Positions 1-4,909 are shown, counted from the stretch's first letter. The stretch is DNA of 6,153 bases from Alphaproteobacteria bacterium (GCA_030039815.1 JASHUW010000193.1:1-6153); one strand, 5' to 3'. The notes: generated from the letters alone by a model not told the origin. Numbers and translations: made by a program.

Positions 1-36
1 ACCCACCCTTCAACCGCTCCTGCCTCGGATGAGTGG

Positions 37-56
37 GTCCCGGCTTGCGCCGGGAC
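37..56. repeat. Short palindromic repeat hairpin downstream of the dehydrogenase gene
   Basis: An 8-bp perfect inverted repeat (GTCCCGGC at 37-44, GCCGGGAC at 49-56) encloses a 4-base loop TTGC. It lies about 40 bases past the stop codon of the minus-strand gene ending at 95. Unit and context resemble half-units of the palindromic repeats common between genes in sphingomonads. On the minus strand no run of T follows the stem, so it is not a canonical intrinsic terminator, though it could protect the 3' end of the transcript. The rest of bases 1-94 shows nothing else I can support. Confidence 0.6.
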
Positions 57-94
57 GACAAGATTAGAGCAATTTCCCGCCTGGCAAACCGATC

Positions 95-1171
95 TCAATC
101 GTTCGCCGCGCGCAGGGCCGCGCACACCGCCGCCGTCACCTGCACCGTCGTCGCCCGACCGCCGAGGTCGGGCGTGTGCAGCGATTTGTCTGCCGTCACC
201 CGCTCGATCGCGCGCATCAGTCGCGCCGCCGCCGGTTTCTCGCCGATATGCTCCAAAAGCATCACGCAGGTCCAGAACGTGCCGATCGGGTTGGCGATGC
301 CCTTGCCGGCGATGTCGAAGGCGGAACCGTGGATCGGCTCGAACATCGACGGCGCGGTGCGTTCGGGGTTGAGGTTGGCGGTCGGCGCGATGCCGATCGA
401 GCCGGCCAGCGCCGCCGCGAGGTCGGACAAAATGTCGGCGTGCAGGTTGGTTGCGACGATCGTGTCGATCGATTGCGGGCGCATCACCATGCGCATCGTC
501 ATCGCGTCCACCAGCATCTTGTCCCAGGTCACGTCGGGAAATTCCGTCGCGACCTCCGCGGCGATCTCGTCCCACATCACCATCGCGTGGCGCTGCGCGT
601 TCGATTTGGTGACGACCGTCAGCAGCTTCCTCGGCCGCGACCGCGCCAGCCCGAACGCGAAACGCATGATCCGCGCGACGCCGGCGCGGGTCATCATCGA
701 CACGTCGGTCGCGGTCTCGATCGCCATTCCCTGATGCACCCGGCCGCCGACGCCGGCATATTCACCCTCCGAGTTTTCTCGAACGATGACCCAGTCGAGC
801 TGCGGCCCCGAGACCGCGCGCAGCGGGCTGGTGATGCCGGGCAGGATGCGCGTCGGCCGGACATTGGCGTACTGGTCGAGCGGCTGGCAGATCGACAGGC
901 GCAACCCCCACAGCGTGATGTGATCGGGGATGCCGGGCGCGCCGACCGCGCCAAAGAGGATCGCGTCGAACCCGCGCAACCGGTCGGCGCCGTCGGCCGG
1001 CATCATAAGACCATGCTTGCGGTAGTACTCGGACCCCCAGTCGAAGCGCTCGACATCGAGCGCGAACGAGCCGTCGCGCTCGGCGCAGACCGCCAGCGCC
1101 TCGAGCCCGGCCTCGACCACCTCCGGGCCGATCCCGTCGCCGCCGAGCGCGGCGATTCTGTGTGTACGCAT
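95..1171 (-). CDS. Beta-decarboxylating dehydrogenase, tartrate/D-malate/isopropylmalate dehydrogenase family
   Basis: This 358-residue protein belongs to the cytoplasmic isocitrate/isopropylmalate dehydrogenase family, whose members oxidise a 2-hydroxyacid with NAD(P)+ and then decarboxylate it. The N-terminal GGDGIGPEV motif (residues 10-18), Tyr138 in RENSEGEYAG, Lys189 in VTKSN, and Asp222, Asp246 and Asp250 match the expected catalytic and divalent-metal positions. HGSAFDIAGKGIANP (281-295), with Asp286, is the pattern of NAD+-dependent members. The DWGSEYY segment (45-51) and the LWG loop (88-90) resemble tartrate/D-malate dehydrogenases more than LeuB. Substrate arginines Arg105 and Arg131 are present, but the position of the first one (Arg94 in Thermus LeuB) is Cys95, so the substrate is uncertain. 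The ATG at 1171 puts the family motif at the usual distance from the N-terminus; a TTG one codon upstream is less likely. It is the last gene of the minus-strand series, and its ribosome site lies in a repeat arm. Confidence 0.9.
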   Translation of the reverse strand: MRTHRIAALGGDGIGPEVVEAGLEALAVCAERDGSFALDVERFDWGSEYYRKHGLMMPADGADRLRGFDAILFGAVGAPGIPDHITLWGLRLSICQPLDQYANVRPTRILPGITSPLRAVSGPQLDWVIVRENSEGEYAGVGGRVHQGMAIETATDVSMMTRAGVARIMRFAFGLARSRPRKLLTVVTKSNAQRHAMVMWDEIAAEVATEFPDVTWDKMLVDAMTMRMVMRPQSIDTIVATNLHADILSDLAAALAGSIGIAPTANLNPERTAPSMFEPIHGSAFDIAGKGIANPIGTFWTCVMLLEHIGEKPAAARLMRAIERVTADKSLHTPDLGGRATTVQVTAAVCAALRAAND

Positions 1172-1183
1172 CAACCCTCACCC
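1172..1183 (-). promoter_or_regulatory. Ribosome binding site of the dehydrogenase gene, embedded in a repeat arm
   Basis: Reading the minus strand, GGGTGAGGG is followed by TTG and then the ATG at 1171. The only Shine-Dalgarno-like stretch is this GAGG, at a short spacing of about 4 bases. It is the terminal arm of the family 1 repeat and is complementary to the other terminal arm (1299-1307), so it could be hidden by pairing in the mRNA. Confidence 0.45.
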
Positions 1184-1307
1184 GGCTCGCGTTGCTCGCC
1201 ACCCTCTCCCACCAGTGGGAGAGGGGATGACAGACGCGATCTTACAGCCCCTCTCCCGCTTGCGGGAGAGGGAGGGGCCCATCGCCTTGGCGATGGGAGG
1301 GTGAGGG
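1175..1307. repeat. Composite palindromic repeat, three hairpins inside terminal inverted repeats (family 1)
   Basis: The element fills the gap between the dehydrogenase and the VOC gene upstream of it. Its ends are a 9-bp inverted repeat, CCCTCACCC (1175-1183) and GGGTGAGGG (1299-1307). Inside are three near-perfect hairpins: 1202-1225 (11-bp arms, CCCTCTCCCAC), 1249-1272 (11-bp arms, CCCTCTCCCGC) and 1278-1297 (9-bp arms, CCCATCGCC). The first two hairpins share the CCCTCTCCC arm. This is the architecture of mosaic REP/BIME-like intergenic elements; similar CCCTCTCCCGC units are, from memory, common in alphaproteobacteria. It has no coding capacity. The terminal arm next to 1171 also supplies the Shine-Dalgarno-like GAGG of the dehydrogenase gene. 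Confidence 0.85.
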
Positions 1308-1311
1308 TAAT

Positions 1312-1827
1312 TTACTCCGCCGCCGCGGGCTGCGGCACCGGCACCTGGTCGATCATCTCGGCGTCCCACGGGCCGGGGAAGCGGCCGCGGCTCACCACGT
1401 CGCGCGAGAAGATGTGATAGTCGACCGGCCATTCGGCGCGCGGCATCTCATAGAACACCTCGACGCCGTTGCCGTCCGGATCGCGCAGGTAGATGCCGAG
1501 CGAGATGCCGTGATCGGCGATATGGTCGATCGCGATGCCTTCCTTCTTGATCTTGGCGTAGAACTCCTTGAGGTCGTCGAGGCTTTCGAGCCGCCACGCC
1601 ATGTGGTTGAGCCCCACCTGCCGCTTCTGCTGCAAGGGCGCGTCCTCGCCCAATTGCATCAGCGCCACCTCGTGCGACTGCTCCTCGTCGGCCGACAGGA
1701 ACGCCGCCCAGCCCGGCCGGTATTCGTAGACATGAAGCCCCAGCAGGTCCTCGTACCATTTCTTCGACCGCTCGACATTGCGGACATAGACGTTGACGTG
1801 CTGGAGATACATCGGTCGCTTGGCCAT
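1312..1827 (-). CDS. VOC superfamily protein, extradiol (catechol 2,3-) dioxygenase-like
   Basis: This 171-residue protein has two beta-alpha-beta-beta-beta modules of the glyoxalase/bleomycin-resistance/extradiol dioxygenase fold. Module 1 begins at LQHVNVYVRN (8-17), with YEDLLGLHVY following; module 2 begins at LNHMAWRLESLDDL (73-86) and ends in IYLRDPDGNGVEVFYE (112-127). His10, His75 and Glu123 sit where the two-His-one-Glu iron (or manganese) facial triad of type I extradiol dioxygenases is found. His106 in ADHG precedes the DPDGN turn, where dioxygenases carry an active-site His. Such enzymes open catechol rings next to the two hydroxyls, which fits the hydroxylase gene immediately upstream in transcription. 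It is shorter than classical two-domain BphC/XylE (about 300 residues), so it is a one-domain type. The start is set by AAGGAGA seven bases before the ATG. The substrate is unknown, and a non-dioxygenase VOC function is possible. The Pro/Ala-rich C-terminus (161-171) looks disordered. Confidence 0.88.
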   Translation of the reverse strand: MAKRPMYLQHVNVYVRNVERSKKWYEDLLGLHVYEYRPGWAAFLSADEEQSHEVALMQLGEDAPLQQKRQVGLNHMAWRLESLDDLKEFYAKIKKEGIAIDHIADHGISLGIYLRDPDGNGVEVFYEMPRAEWPVDYHIFSRDVVSRGRFPGPWDAEMIDQVPVPQPAAAE

Positions 1828-1841
1828 CGCTTGGTCTCCTT
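1824..1841 (-). promoter_or_regulatory. Ribosome binding site and start of the 1312-1827 VOC gene
   Basis: AAGGAGA precedes the ATG at 1827 by seven bases, a strong Shine-Dalgarno. The 18-base block from the SD through the first base after the ATG differs at one position from the corresponding block of the other VOC gene (4669-4686). Confidence 0.75.
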
Positions 1842-1857
1842 ATCCAGACTTTCTATC

Positions 1858-1938
1858 TCGTCGCCCCCGCGAAGGCGGGGGCCCAGGGCAACCGTTACGT
1901 CGCTTTCCCCTGGGTGCCCGCTTCCGCGGGAAAGACGA
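1858..1938. repeat. Palindromic intergenic repeat, family 2, copy 1
   Basis: Terminal TCGTC (1858-1862) and GACGA (1934-1938) enclose two stem-loops. The first is an 8-bp stem GCCCCCGC (1863-1870) with loop GAAG, closing at 1875-1882. The second is a 5-bp stem CCCGC (1917-1921) with loop TTCC, closing at 1926-1930. The sequence GCGGGGGCCCAGGG after the first stem also occurs in copy 2 (3486-3562), in the same orientation. The type is, from memory, very common between sphingomonad genes. It occupies most of the 150-base gap between the hydroxylase and the following VOC gene. Confidence 0.85.
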
Positions 1939-1953
1939 ACCAGATCCGCTCGC

Positions 1954-1980
1954 TGAATCCTATCACACCTCGCGGATTCA
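1954..1980 (-). other. Inverted repeat overlapping the hydroxylase stop codon
   Basis: TGAATCC (1954-1960) and GGATTCA (1974-1980) form a perfect 7-bp inverted repeat with a 13-base loop. The distal arm includes the TGA stop of the minus-strand hydroxylase gene. No T tract follows on the transcribed side, so I do not call it a terminator. It may be chance. Confidence 0.3.
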
Positions 1981-3435
1981 TGCCTCGCCGCTCTTCCCCA
2001 AAAAGTCGAGCACCCGTTCCATGACCGGCCCTTTCGGGTAGACCGCCGCCATCGCCCGCGCGCGGGTCAGCGGATCGCTGGCGAAGAACCGCTCGTACAG
2101 CACCTGGCGGCTGCCGAAGGCGCTCCCCGCGACATCCCATGCCAGGCGGAACAGCTTCACCCGGTCCTTCGCGGCGACCTTGTCGGTGGCGAGATACTGC
2201 TCGATCTGCGACGCGAGCGGCCCCGCCATGTCCTTCTCCGACGGCGTCAAGAGGAAGCTCGACGAGCCCAGCAACTGCAGGATCTCGACCATCCGCGGAT
2301 AGGCGGTCATCATCAAATTGCGGGTCGACTCCGACGGCAGGATCGCCGGCGTCATCACCCCCCAGCGATCGATTTCCGCATCCGCCTCCGCCGCCCGCAT
2401 GCACGAGCGCATCAGCTCGGTATAGAGCATCAACTGCCCGATCCGCTCCTCGGTATGCGGCAGGTGGGCGTTGCCGAGCGCCTCGGTCATCAACAGCGCC
2501 AGGCCCAGCACGAACTCGCATTTGGCGAGGTTCTTGGTCGCGCCCTGATGCGCCGAGTGCGCCGTCGAATGCGTGACATGCGGCACTTGGTTGAGCCGGT
2601 CGACATCGTAGAGCAGGAACACCCGCTCCCACGGCACCAGCACGTTGTCGAAGAAGACGATGCAATCCATCTCCTCGAAGCGCGAGGCGAGCGGCGCATC
2701 GAAATGCGAGCGCCCGAGGTCGAAGCTGTCGCGGCAGAGGAACTTGAGCCCCGGCGTGCCGCAATCGATCGAGAAGCTCATCGCAAAGGGCGAATGCGCT
2801 TCCGAATGCCGGGCGAGGCGTGGCGAATAGACCGCGATCTCGTCCGACAACGGCCCCAGCGTCGCCAGGATCCGCGCGCCGTGCACGATGACCCCGGCCG
2901 AGGTCTCCTTCTTCACCTCGAGCGCGGTGCCTTCCTCGAGATTGAACATGCCCGAGACGTTGCGGGCGCGCTGGAAATTGATCAGCGCGTGGGTGAGGCA
3001 GACATCGTCCTCGCGCAGATGCTCGACATAGCGCCGCATGTTCTGGCCGAACTCGGGCCGTTTCTCGCCGAAGAAATCCGCCGCCGCGCCCCACGCCGCG
3101 AAGGTCACGTTCATGAAGTCGGGCGAGCGGCCCATCATGCCGTTGGTGGTGCGCGCCCAGTTGAGCATCATGCTCGTGCGGGTTTCCAGCTCCTCGCGGG
3201 TCTTGGGGTTGGCGAACGAGCGCCCGACCCGGTCGCCGCTCGACGGCGACTTGTAGGTCATCACCTTCTTCAGCTTGGGGTCGTGCTGGAGGTCGTAGAG
3301 CGAGGCGATCGCCTTGACCCCGCCCGATAGGCCCGGATGCGTCGTGACGTCGCGCACCCGCTCGCCGCCGAGCCAGATTTCGCGCTCCTGCGCGCGCAGC
3401 CCCTCGATGTATTGCCGACCGGTCCGCGCTGGCAT
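1978..3435 (-). CDS. HpaB/PvcC-family FADH2-dependent aromatic hydroxylase, oxygenase component
   Basis: This 485-residue protein matches the 4-hydroxyphenylacetate 3-monooxygenase oxygenase family (about 480-520 residues). Members use FADH2 from a separate reductase and O2 to hydroxylate a phenol ortho to its hydroxyl, giving a catechol. Landmarks are RTGRQYIEGL (4-13), GERVRDVTTHP (24-34), GRSPDF (102-107), LTHALINFQ (147-155), the flavin-region KKETSAGVIVHGARILAT (175-192), LASRFEEMDCIVFFDNVLVPW (249-269) and a late EQYLA (412-416). Arg103 and His149 align with substrate residues Arg113 and His155 of E. coli HpaB. Tyr117 is replaced by Phe107, and about four extra residues (GEKRPEFG, 123-130) separate it from His149. 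The start is fixed by GGGAGG six bases before the ATG and by the family N-terminus. No HpaC-like reductase gene lies in the window. The family assignment is secure. The substrate is not, since relatives hydroxylate chlorophenols, nitrophenols or pyoverdine/paerucumarin precursors. Confidence 0.93.
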   Translation of the reverse strand: MPARTGRQYIEGLRAQEREIWLGGERVRDVTTHPGLSGGVKAIASLYDLQHDPKLKKVMTYKSPSSGDRVGRSFANPKTREELETRTSMMLNWARTTNGMMGRSPDFMNVTFAAWGAAADFFGEKRPEFGQNMRRYVEHLREDDVCLTHALINFQRARNVSGMFNLEEGTALEVKKETSAGVIVHGARILATLGPLSDEIAVYSPRLARHSEAHSPFAMSFSIDCGTPGLKFLCRDSFDLGRSHFDAPLASRFEEMDCIVFFDNVLVPWERVFLLYDVDRLNQVPHVTHSTAHSAHQGATKNLAKCEFVLGLALLMTEALGNAHLPHTEERIGQLMLYTELMRSCMRAAEADAEIDRWGVMTPAILPSESTRNLMMTAYPRMVEILQLLGSSSFLLTPSEKDMAGPLASQIEQYLATDKVAAKDRVKLFRLAWDVAGSAFGSRQVLYERFFASDPLTRARAMAAVYPKGPVMERVLDFLGKSGEA

Positions 3436-3485
3436 GGGCAGCCTCCCTGAAGGTGCTCGGCGATGCTAGTGCAAACATCTTCCCA

Positions 3486-3562
3486 TCGTCACCCCCGCGA
3501 AAGCGGGGGCCCAGGGGCGGCCGTTAGGTCACCCGGGATTCCCGCCTTCGCGGGAAAGACGA
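3486..3562. repeat. Palindromic intergenic repeat, family 2, copy 2
   Basis: This is a second direct copy of the repeat at 1858-1938. Terminal TCGTC (3486-3490) and GACGA (3558-3562) enclose a 7-bp stem CCCCCGC (3492-3498) with loop GAAA closing at 3503-3509, and a 7-bp stem TTCCCGC (3539-3545) with loop CTTC closing at 3550-3556. The stems vary in sequence from copy 1 but keep their pairing, which suggests selection or template-driven homogenisation of the folded form. It fills the gap between the DOPA-dioxygenase-like gene and the hydroxylase gene. The two copies flank the hydroxylase. Confidence 0.85.
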
Positions 3563-3572
3563 CGCAGAAAAC

Positions 3573-3947
3573 TCAAGCCCCGCGCTGCGAGCTCGGCAGC
3601 AGATGGTCGCTGTATTTCGGCCGCAGCACGTCGAGCTTCATCGGCACCGGCGTGCCGAGCCACAGCGCGTTCTTGCTGTGGTCGTCGTAGCTGCTTTCCG
3701 AGAGCGGGTGGACCAGCACGTCGAGCCCGTCGCGGTTGAACATCAGCCACGGCACGATGTCCTGGAACTGCGGCGTCTCGAAGGTGATGTTGAACTGCGA
3801 GATCGGATGCGGCCCGATCGGCGCGTCCGAAAACGCGCCCGGCTCGCACTTGAACTGGGCGAGCATCGCCTCGCGCAGCTTCGCCGCCTTCGGCTTGGTC
3901 GCGGCGTCGTAATAGACATGGGCGTGATAGCCCCGGTTTTCGGTCAT
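3573..3947 (-). CDS. DOPA 4,5-dioxygenase family protein
   Basis: This 124-residue protein matches the small DOPA 4,5-dioxygenase family, first known from the fungal DODA enzyme of betalain-type pigment synthesis. Family members open the ring of L-DOPA or related catechols beside the two hydroxyls. Family hallmarks are visible: YHAHVYYD (7-14) with His8 and His10, GPHP (45-48) with His47, FQDIVPWLMFNRDGLDVLVHPL (61-82) with His80, and DDHSKNALWLGTPVP (88-102) with His90. The conserved histidines are the likely metal and catalytic set, but I cannot assign the ligands individually. I chose the ATG at 3947 because AAGGAG lies seven bases upstream and the conserved N-terminus starts there. An upstream ATG at 3980 would add 11 residues with no homology look and would run into a repeat. 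It sits between the VOC gene and the hydroxylase gene, which fits ring cleavage after hydroxylation. Bacterial members are poorly characterised. Confidence 0.9.
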   Translation of the reverse strand: MTENRGYHAHVYYDAATKPKAAKLREAMLAQFKCEPGAFSDAPIGPHPISQFNITFETPQFQDIVPWLMFNRDGLDVLVHPLSESSYDDHSKNALWLGTPVPMKLDVLRPKYSDHLLPSSQRGA

Positions 3948-3963
3948 CTCGTTTCTCCTTCTA

Positions 3964-4109
3964 GCTGGATCGGCTTCCATGCGTCCTTCGAGGCTCCGCT
4001 ATGCTCCGCACCTCAGGATGAGGCGCTTTTCTTGATGCCATCCACCAACAACCCTCATCCTGAGGTGCGACCATTGGATGCAAATCCGGTGGGAGCCTCG
4101 AAGGACGCA
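3964..4109. repeat. Nested palindromic repeat, family 3, copy A
   Basis: The outer arms are an 18-bp perfect inverted repeat (3980-3997 and 4092-4109; core GCGTCCTTCGAGGCTCC). The inner arms are a 17-bp perfect inverted repeat (4007-4023 and 4053-4069; core CCTCAGGATGAGG). The loop includes TTTTCTTGATGCCATCCACC, shared with copy B (4710-4840). Similarity between the copies extends left of the outer arm through GCTGGATCG (3964-3972). No flanking target-site duplication or transposase is evident. The GCGTCCTTCGAG and CCTCAGGATGAGG words are, from memory, widespread in rhizobial and sphingomonad intergenic repeats. The repeat ends about 17-33 bases before the DOPA-dioxygenase-like start codon. 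Confidence 0.9.
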
Positions 4110-4126
4110 CGAACCCTGATGCAGCC

Positions 4127-4672
4127 CTAATCCGCCGAGGCCAATTTGGCCTCGATCCGCTTCGCGATCTCGGCGCGCCATTCCTCGATCGGCTTGAACC
4201 CTTCGCGCTCGCGGCAGAACGCCTCGGTCTCGGCGACCAGCGTGTCGGCCGGCTTGTCGAGGTCGATCTTGATGCCGAGGGGCTGCGGCACGTACCACGG
4301 CGTGTCGCAGAACATCTCGATCTGGTTGCCCTCGGGGTCCTGGAAATAGACCGACCAGGCATTGCCGTGGCAGATCGGCCGGATGCCCTCGCAGCCGGCG
4401 TCGCGCACCTTGCGGAACGCCTTCTGCACTTGCGGCAGCGTGCCGACATTGAACGACACCTGCTGCACCATCGGCGTCTCGTCCTCGGTCTGCCGGCCGC
4501 GCACCAGCACCACCTGGTGGTGGTCGGAGGGGTTGCGCGACAGGAAGGTGATGCGCCCGTCCTCGGCCCCGTCGCTCACCACGAAGCCGAGCACGTTGGT
4601 GTAGAACTGGATCATCTTCGGCACGTCGCGGACGTAAAGCCCGACGTGGCTGAGGCGCGGGGCGGTATCCAT
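4127..4672 (-). CDS. VOC superfamily protein with a His-Gln-Glu candidate metal site
   Basis: This 181-residue protein has the glyoxalase/extradiol dioxygenase fold. Module 1 starts at LSHVGLYVRDVPKMIQFY (7-24) and contains DHHQVVLVRG (50-59). Module 2 starts at VQQVSFNVGTLPQVQKAF (69-86) and ends with HGNAWSVYFQDPEGNQIEMF (102-121) and DTPWYVPQP (123-131). His9 and Glu119 occupy the first and third metal-ligand positions, but the second, usually His, is Gln71. That VQQVSF pattern recalls a VOC subfamily with HGNAWS and DTPWYV motifs. It may be a divergent catechol dioxygenase or another VOC enzyme, so I do not name a substrate. The C-terminal half beyond 140 is charged and helical-looking and is longer than in the minimal fold. 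It is the first gene of the minus-strand series and is divergent from the LysR gene. AAGGAGAG seven bases before the ATG supports the start. Family 3 repeats lie on both sides. Confidence 0.87.
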   Translation of the reverse strand: MDTAPRLSHVGLYVRDVPKMIQFYTNVLGFVVSDGAEDGRITFLSRNPSDHHQVVLVRGRQTEDETPMVQQVSFNVGTLPQVQKAFRKVRDAGCEGIRPICHGNAWSVYFQDPEGNQIEMFCDTPWYVPQPLGIKIDLDKPADTLVAETEAFCREREGFKPIEEWRAEIAKRIEAKLASAD

Positions 4673-4686
4673 CGCTTGCTCTCCTT
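4669..4686 (-). promoter_or_regulatory. Ribosome binding site and start of the 4127-4672 VOC gene
   Basis: AAGGAGA precedes the ATG at 4672 by seven bases. The 18-base block is identical to that of the other VOC gene (1824-1841) except for one base. Confidence 0.75.
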
Positions 4687-4709
4687 GCTAACGGACGACG
4701 CGGGATTTT

Positions 4710-4840
4710 GCTGGATCGATATCCTGCGTCCTTCGAGGCCTCGCTACGCTCGGCGCCTCAGGATGAGGAATTTTTCTTGATGCCATCCACCAGCTCCTCC
4801 TCATCCTGAGGTGCGCCCGCGGGGCGCCTCGAAGGACGCA
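4710..4840. repeat. Nested palindromic repeat, family 3, copy B
   Basis: This is a direct copy of the repeat at 3964-4109. The outer arms are a 15-bp perfect inverted repeat (4725-4739 and 4826-4840; core GCGTCCTTCGAGGC). The inner arms are 14 bp (4756-4769 and 4798-4811; core CCTCAGGATGAGG). The loop keeps the CTTGATGCCATCCACCA stretch of copy A, and the left flank keeps GCTGGATCG (4710-4718). It lies in the divergent intergenic region, so it would be in the 5' leader of the VOC gene if the promoter is nearer the regulator. Confidence 0.9.
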
Positions 4841-4846
4841 CCATTA

Positions 4847-4858
4847 TCGCTGCAGCGA
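4847..4858. promoter_or_regulatory. 12-bp perfect palindrome in the divergent intergenic region
   Basis: TCGCTGCAGCGA reads the same on both strands. It lies between the family 3 repeat and the LysR gene, outside any repeat arm and any coding region. A dimeric regulator could bind it. It does not have exact LysR T-N11-A geometry (the outer T and A are separated by ten bases), and a chance palindrome is possible. Confidence 0.3.
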
Positions 4859-4873
4859 CCCTCATCACGCTTG

Positions 4874-4903
4874 CATATGAGCGCGACCCTGGCCATCTAT
4901 CAA
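4874..4903 (-). promoter_or_regulatory. Weak candidate promoter for the minus-strand gene series
   Basis: On the minus strand, TTGATA (4903-4898) resembles a -35 box (five of six bases of TTGACA). It is followed after 18 bases by CATATG (4879-4874), a poor -10 box. Transcription would run through repeat copy B into the VOC gene. Alphaproteobacterial promoters deviate from this consensus, so the call is tentative. Confidence 0.25.
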
Positions 4904-4909
4904 ATCGAT
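4895..4909. promoter_or_regulatory. Candidate LysR-type operator (T-N11-A, ATC-N9-GAT)
   Basis: ATC at 4895-4897 and GAT at 4907-4909 are nine bases apart. This gives T4896 and A4908 separated by eleven bases, the LysR-type box with the ATC/GAT form known from NodD sites. It lies about 26 bases before the preferred LysR start and overlaps the -35-like box of the divergent gene series, the usual setting for autoregulation with divergent activation. A match this short can occur by chance. Confidence 0.4.

Noticed and set aside
37..56. Intrinsic terminator after the dehydrogenase gene
   Set aside because: The stem is strong but no T run follows on the minus strand. I list it as a repeat hairpin instead.
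176..1417. Long plus-strand open frame over the dehydrogenase gene
   Set aside because: It is antisense to a clear dehydrogenase. The translation is Arg/His-rich with no family motif, and it runs on through the intergenic repeat. This is a GC-rich shadow.
2455..3330. 291-codon plus-strand frame across the hydroxylase gene
   Set aside because: It is antisense to conserved HpaB motifs, of low complexity (Arg/His/Glu rich) and has no recognisable domain.
1895..3478. 527-codon minus-strand frame overlapping the hydroxylase in another frame
   Set aside because: The translation is Arg/Ala rich without motifs and runs through two repeats. The hydroxylase frame has full-length family homology features and a good ribosome site.
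1858..3562. CRISPR array
   Set aside because: The repeats occur as two distant copies with whole genes between them, with internal palindromes and no regular spacers.
3948..3980. Extended start for the DOPA-dioxygenase-like protein at 3980
   Set aside because: It would place the Shine-Dalgarno of the internal ATG inside the coding region and begin in the outer arm of a repeat. The added residues do not resemble the family.
3961..4449. Minus-strand frame covering repeat copy A and part of the VOC gene
   Set aside because: It is a compositional shadow of the VOC gene extended through a non-coding repeat.
3964..4840. Composite transposon or insertion sequence carrying the VOC gene
   Set aside because: There is no transposase, no target-site duplication at either repeat, and the repeats are direct copies of non-coding palindromes.
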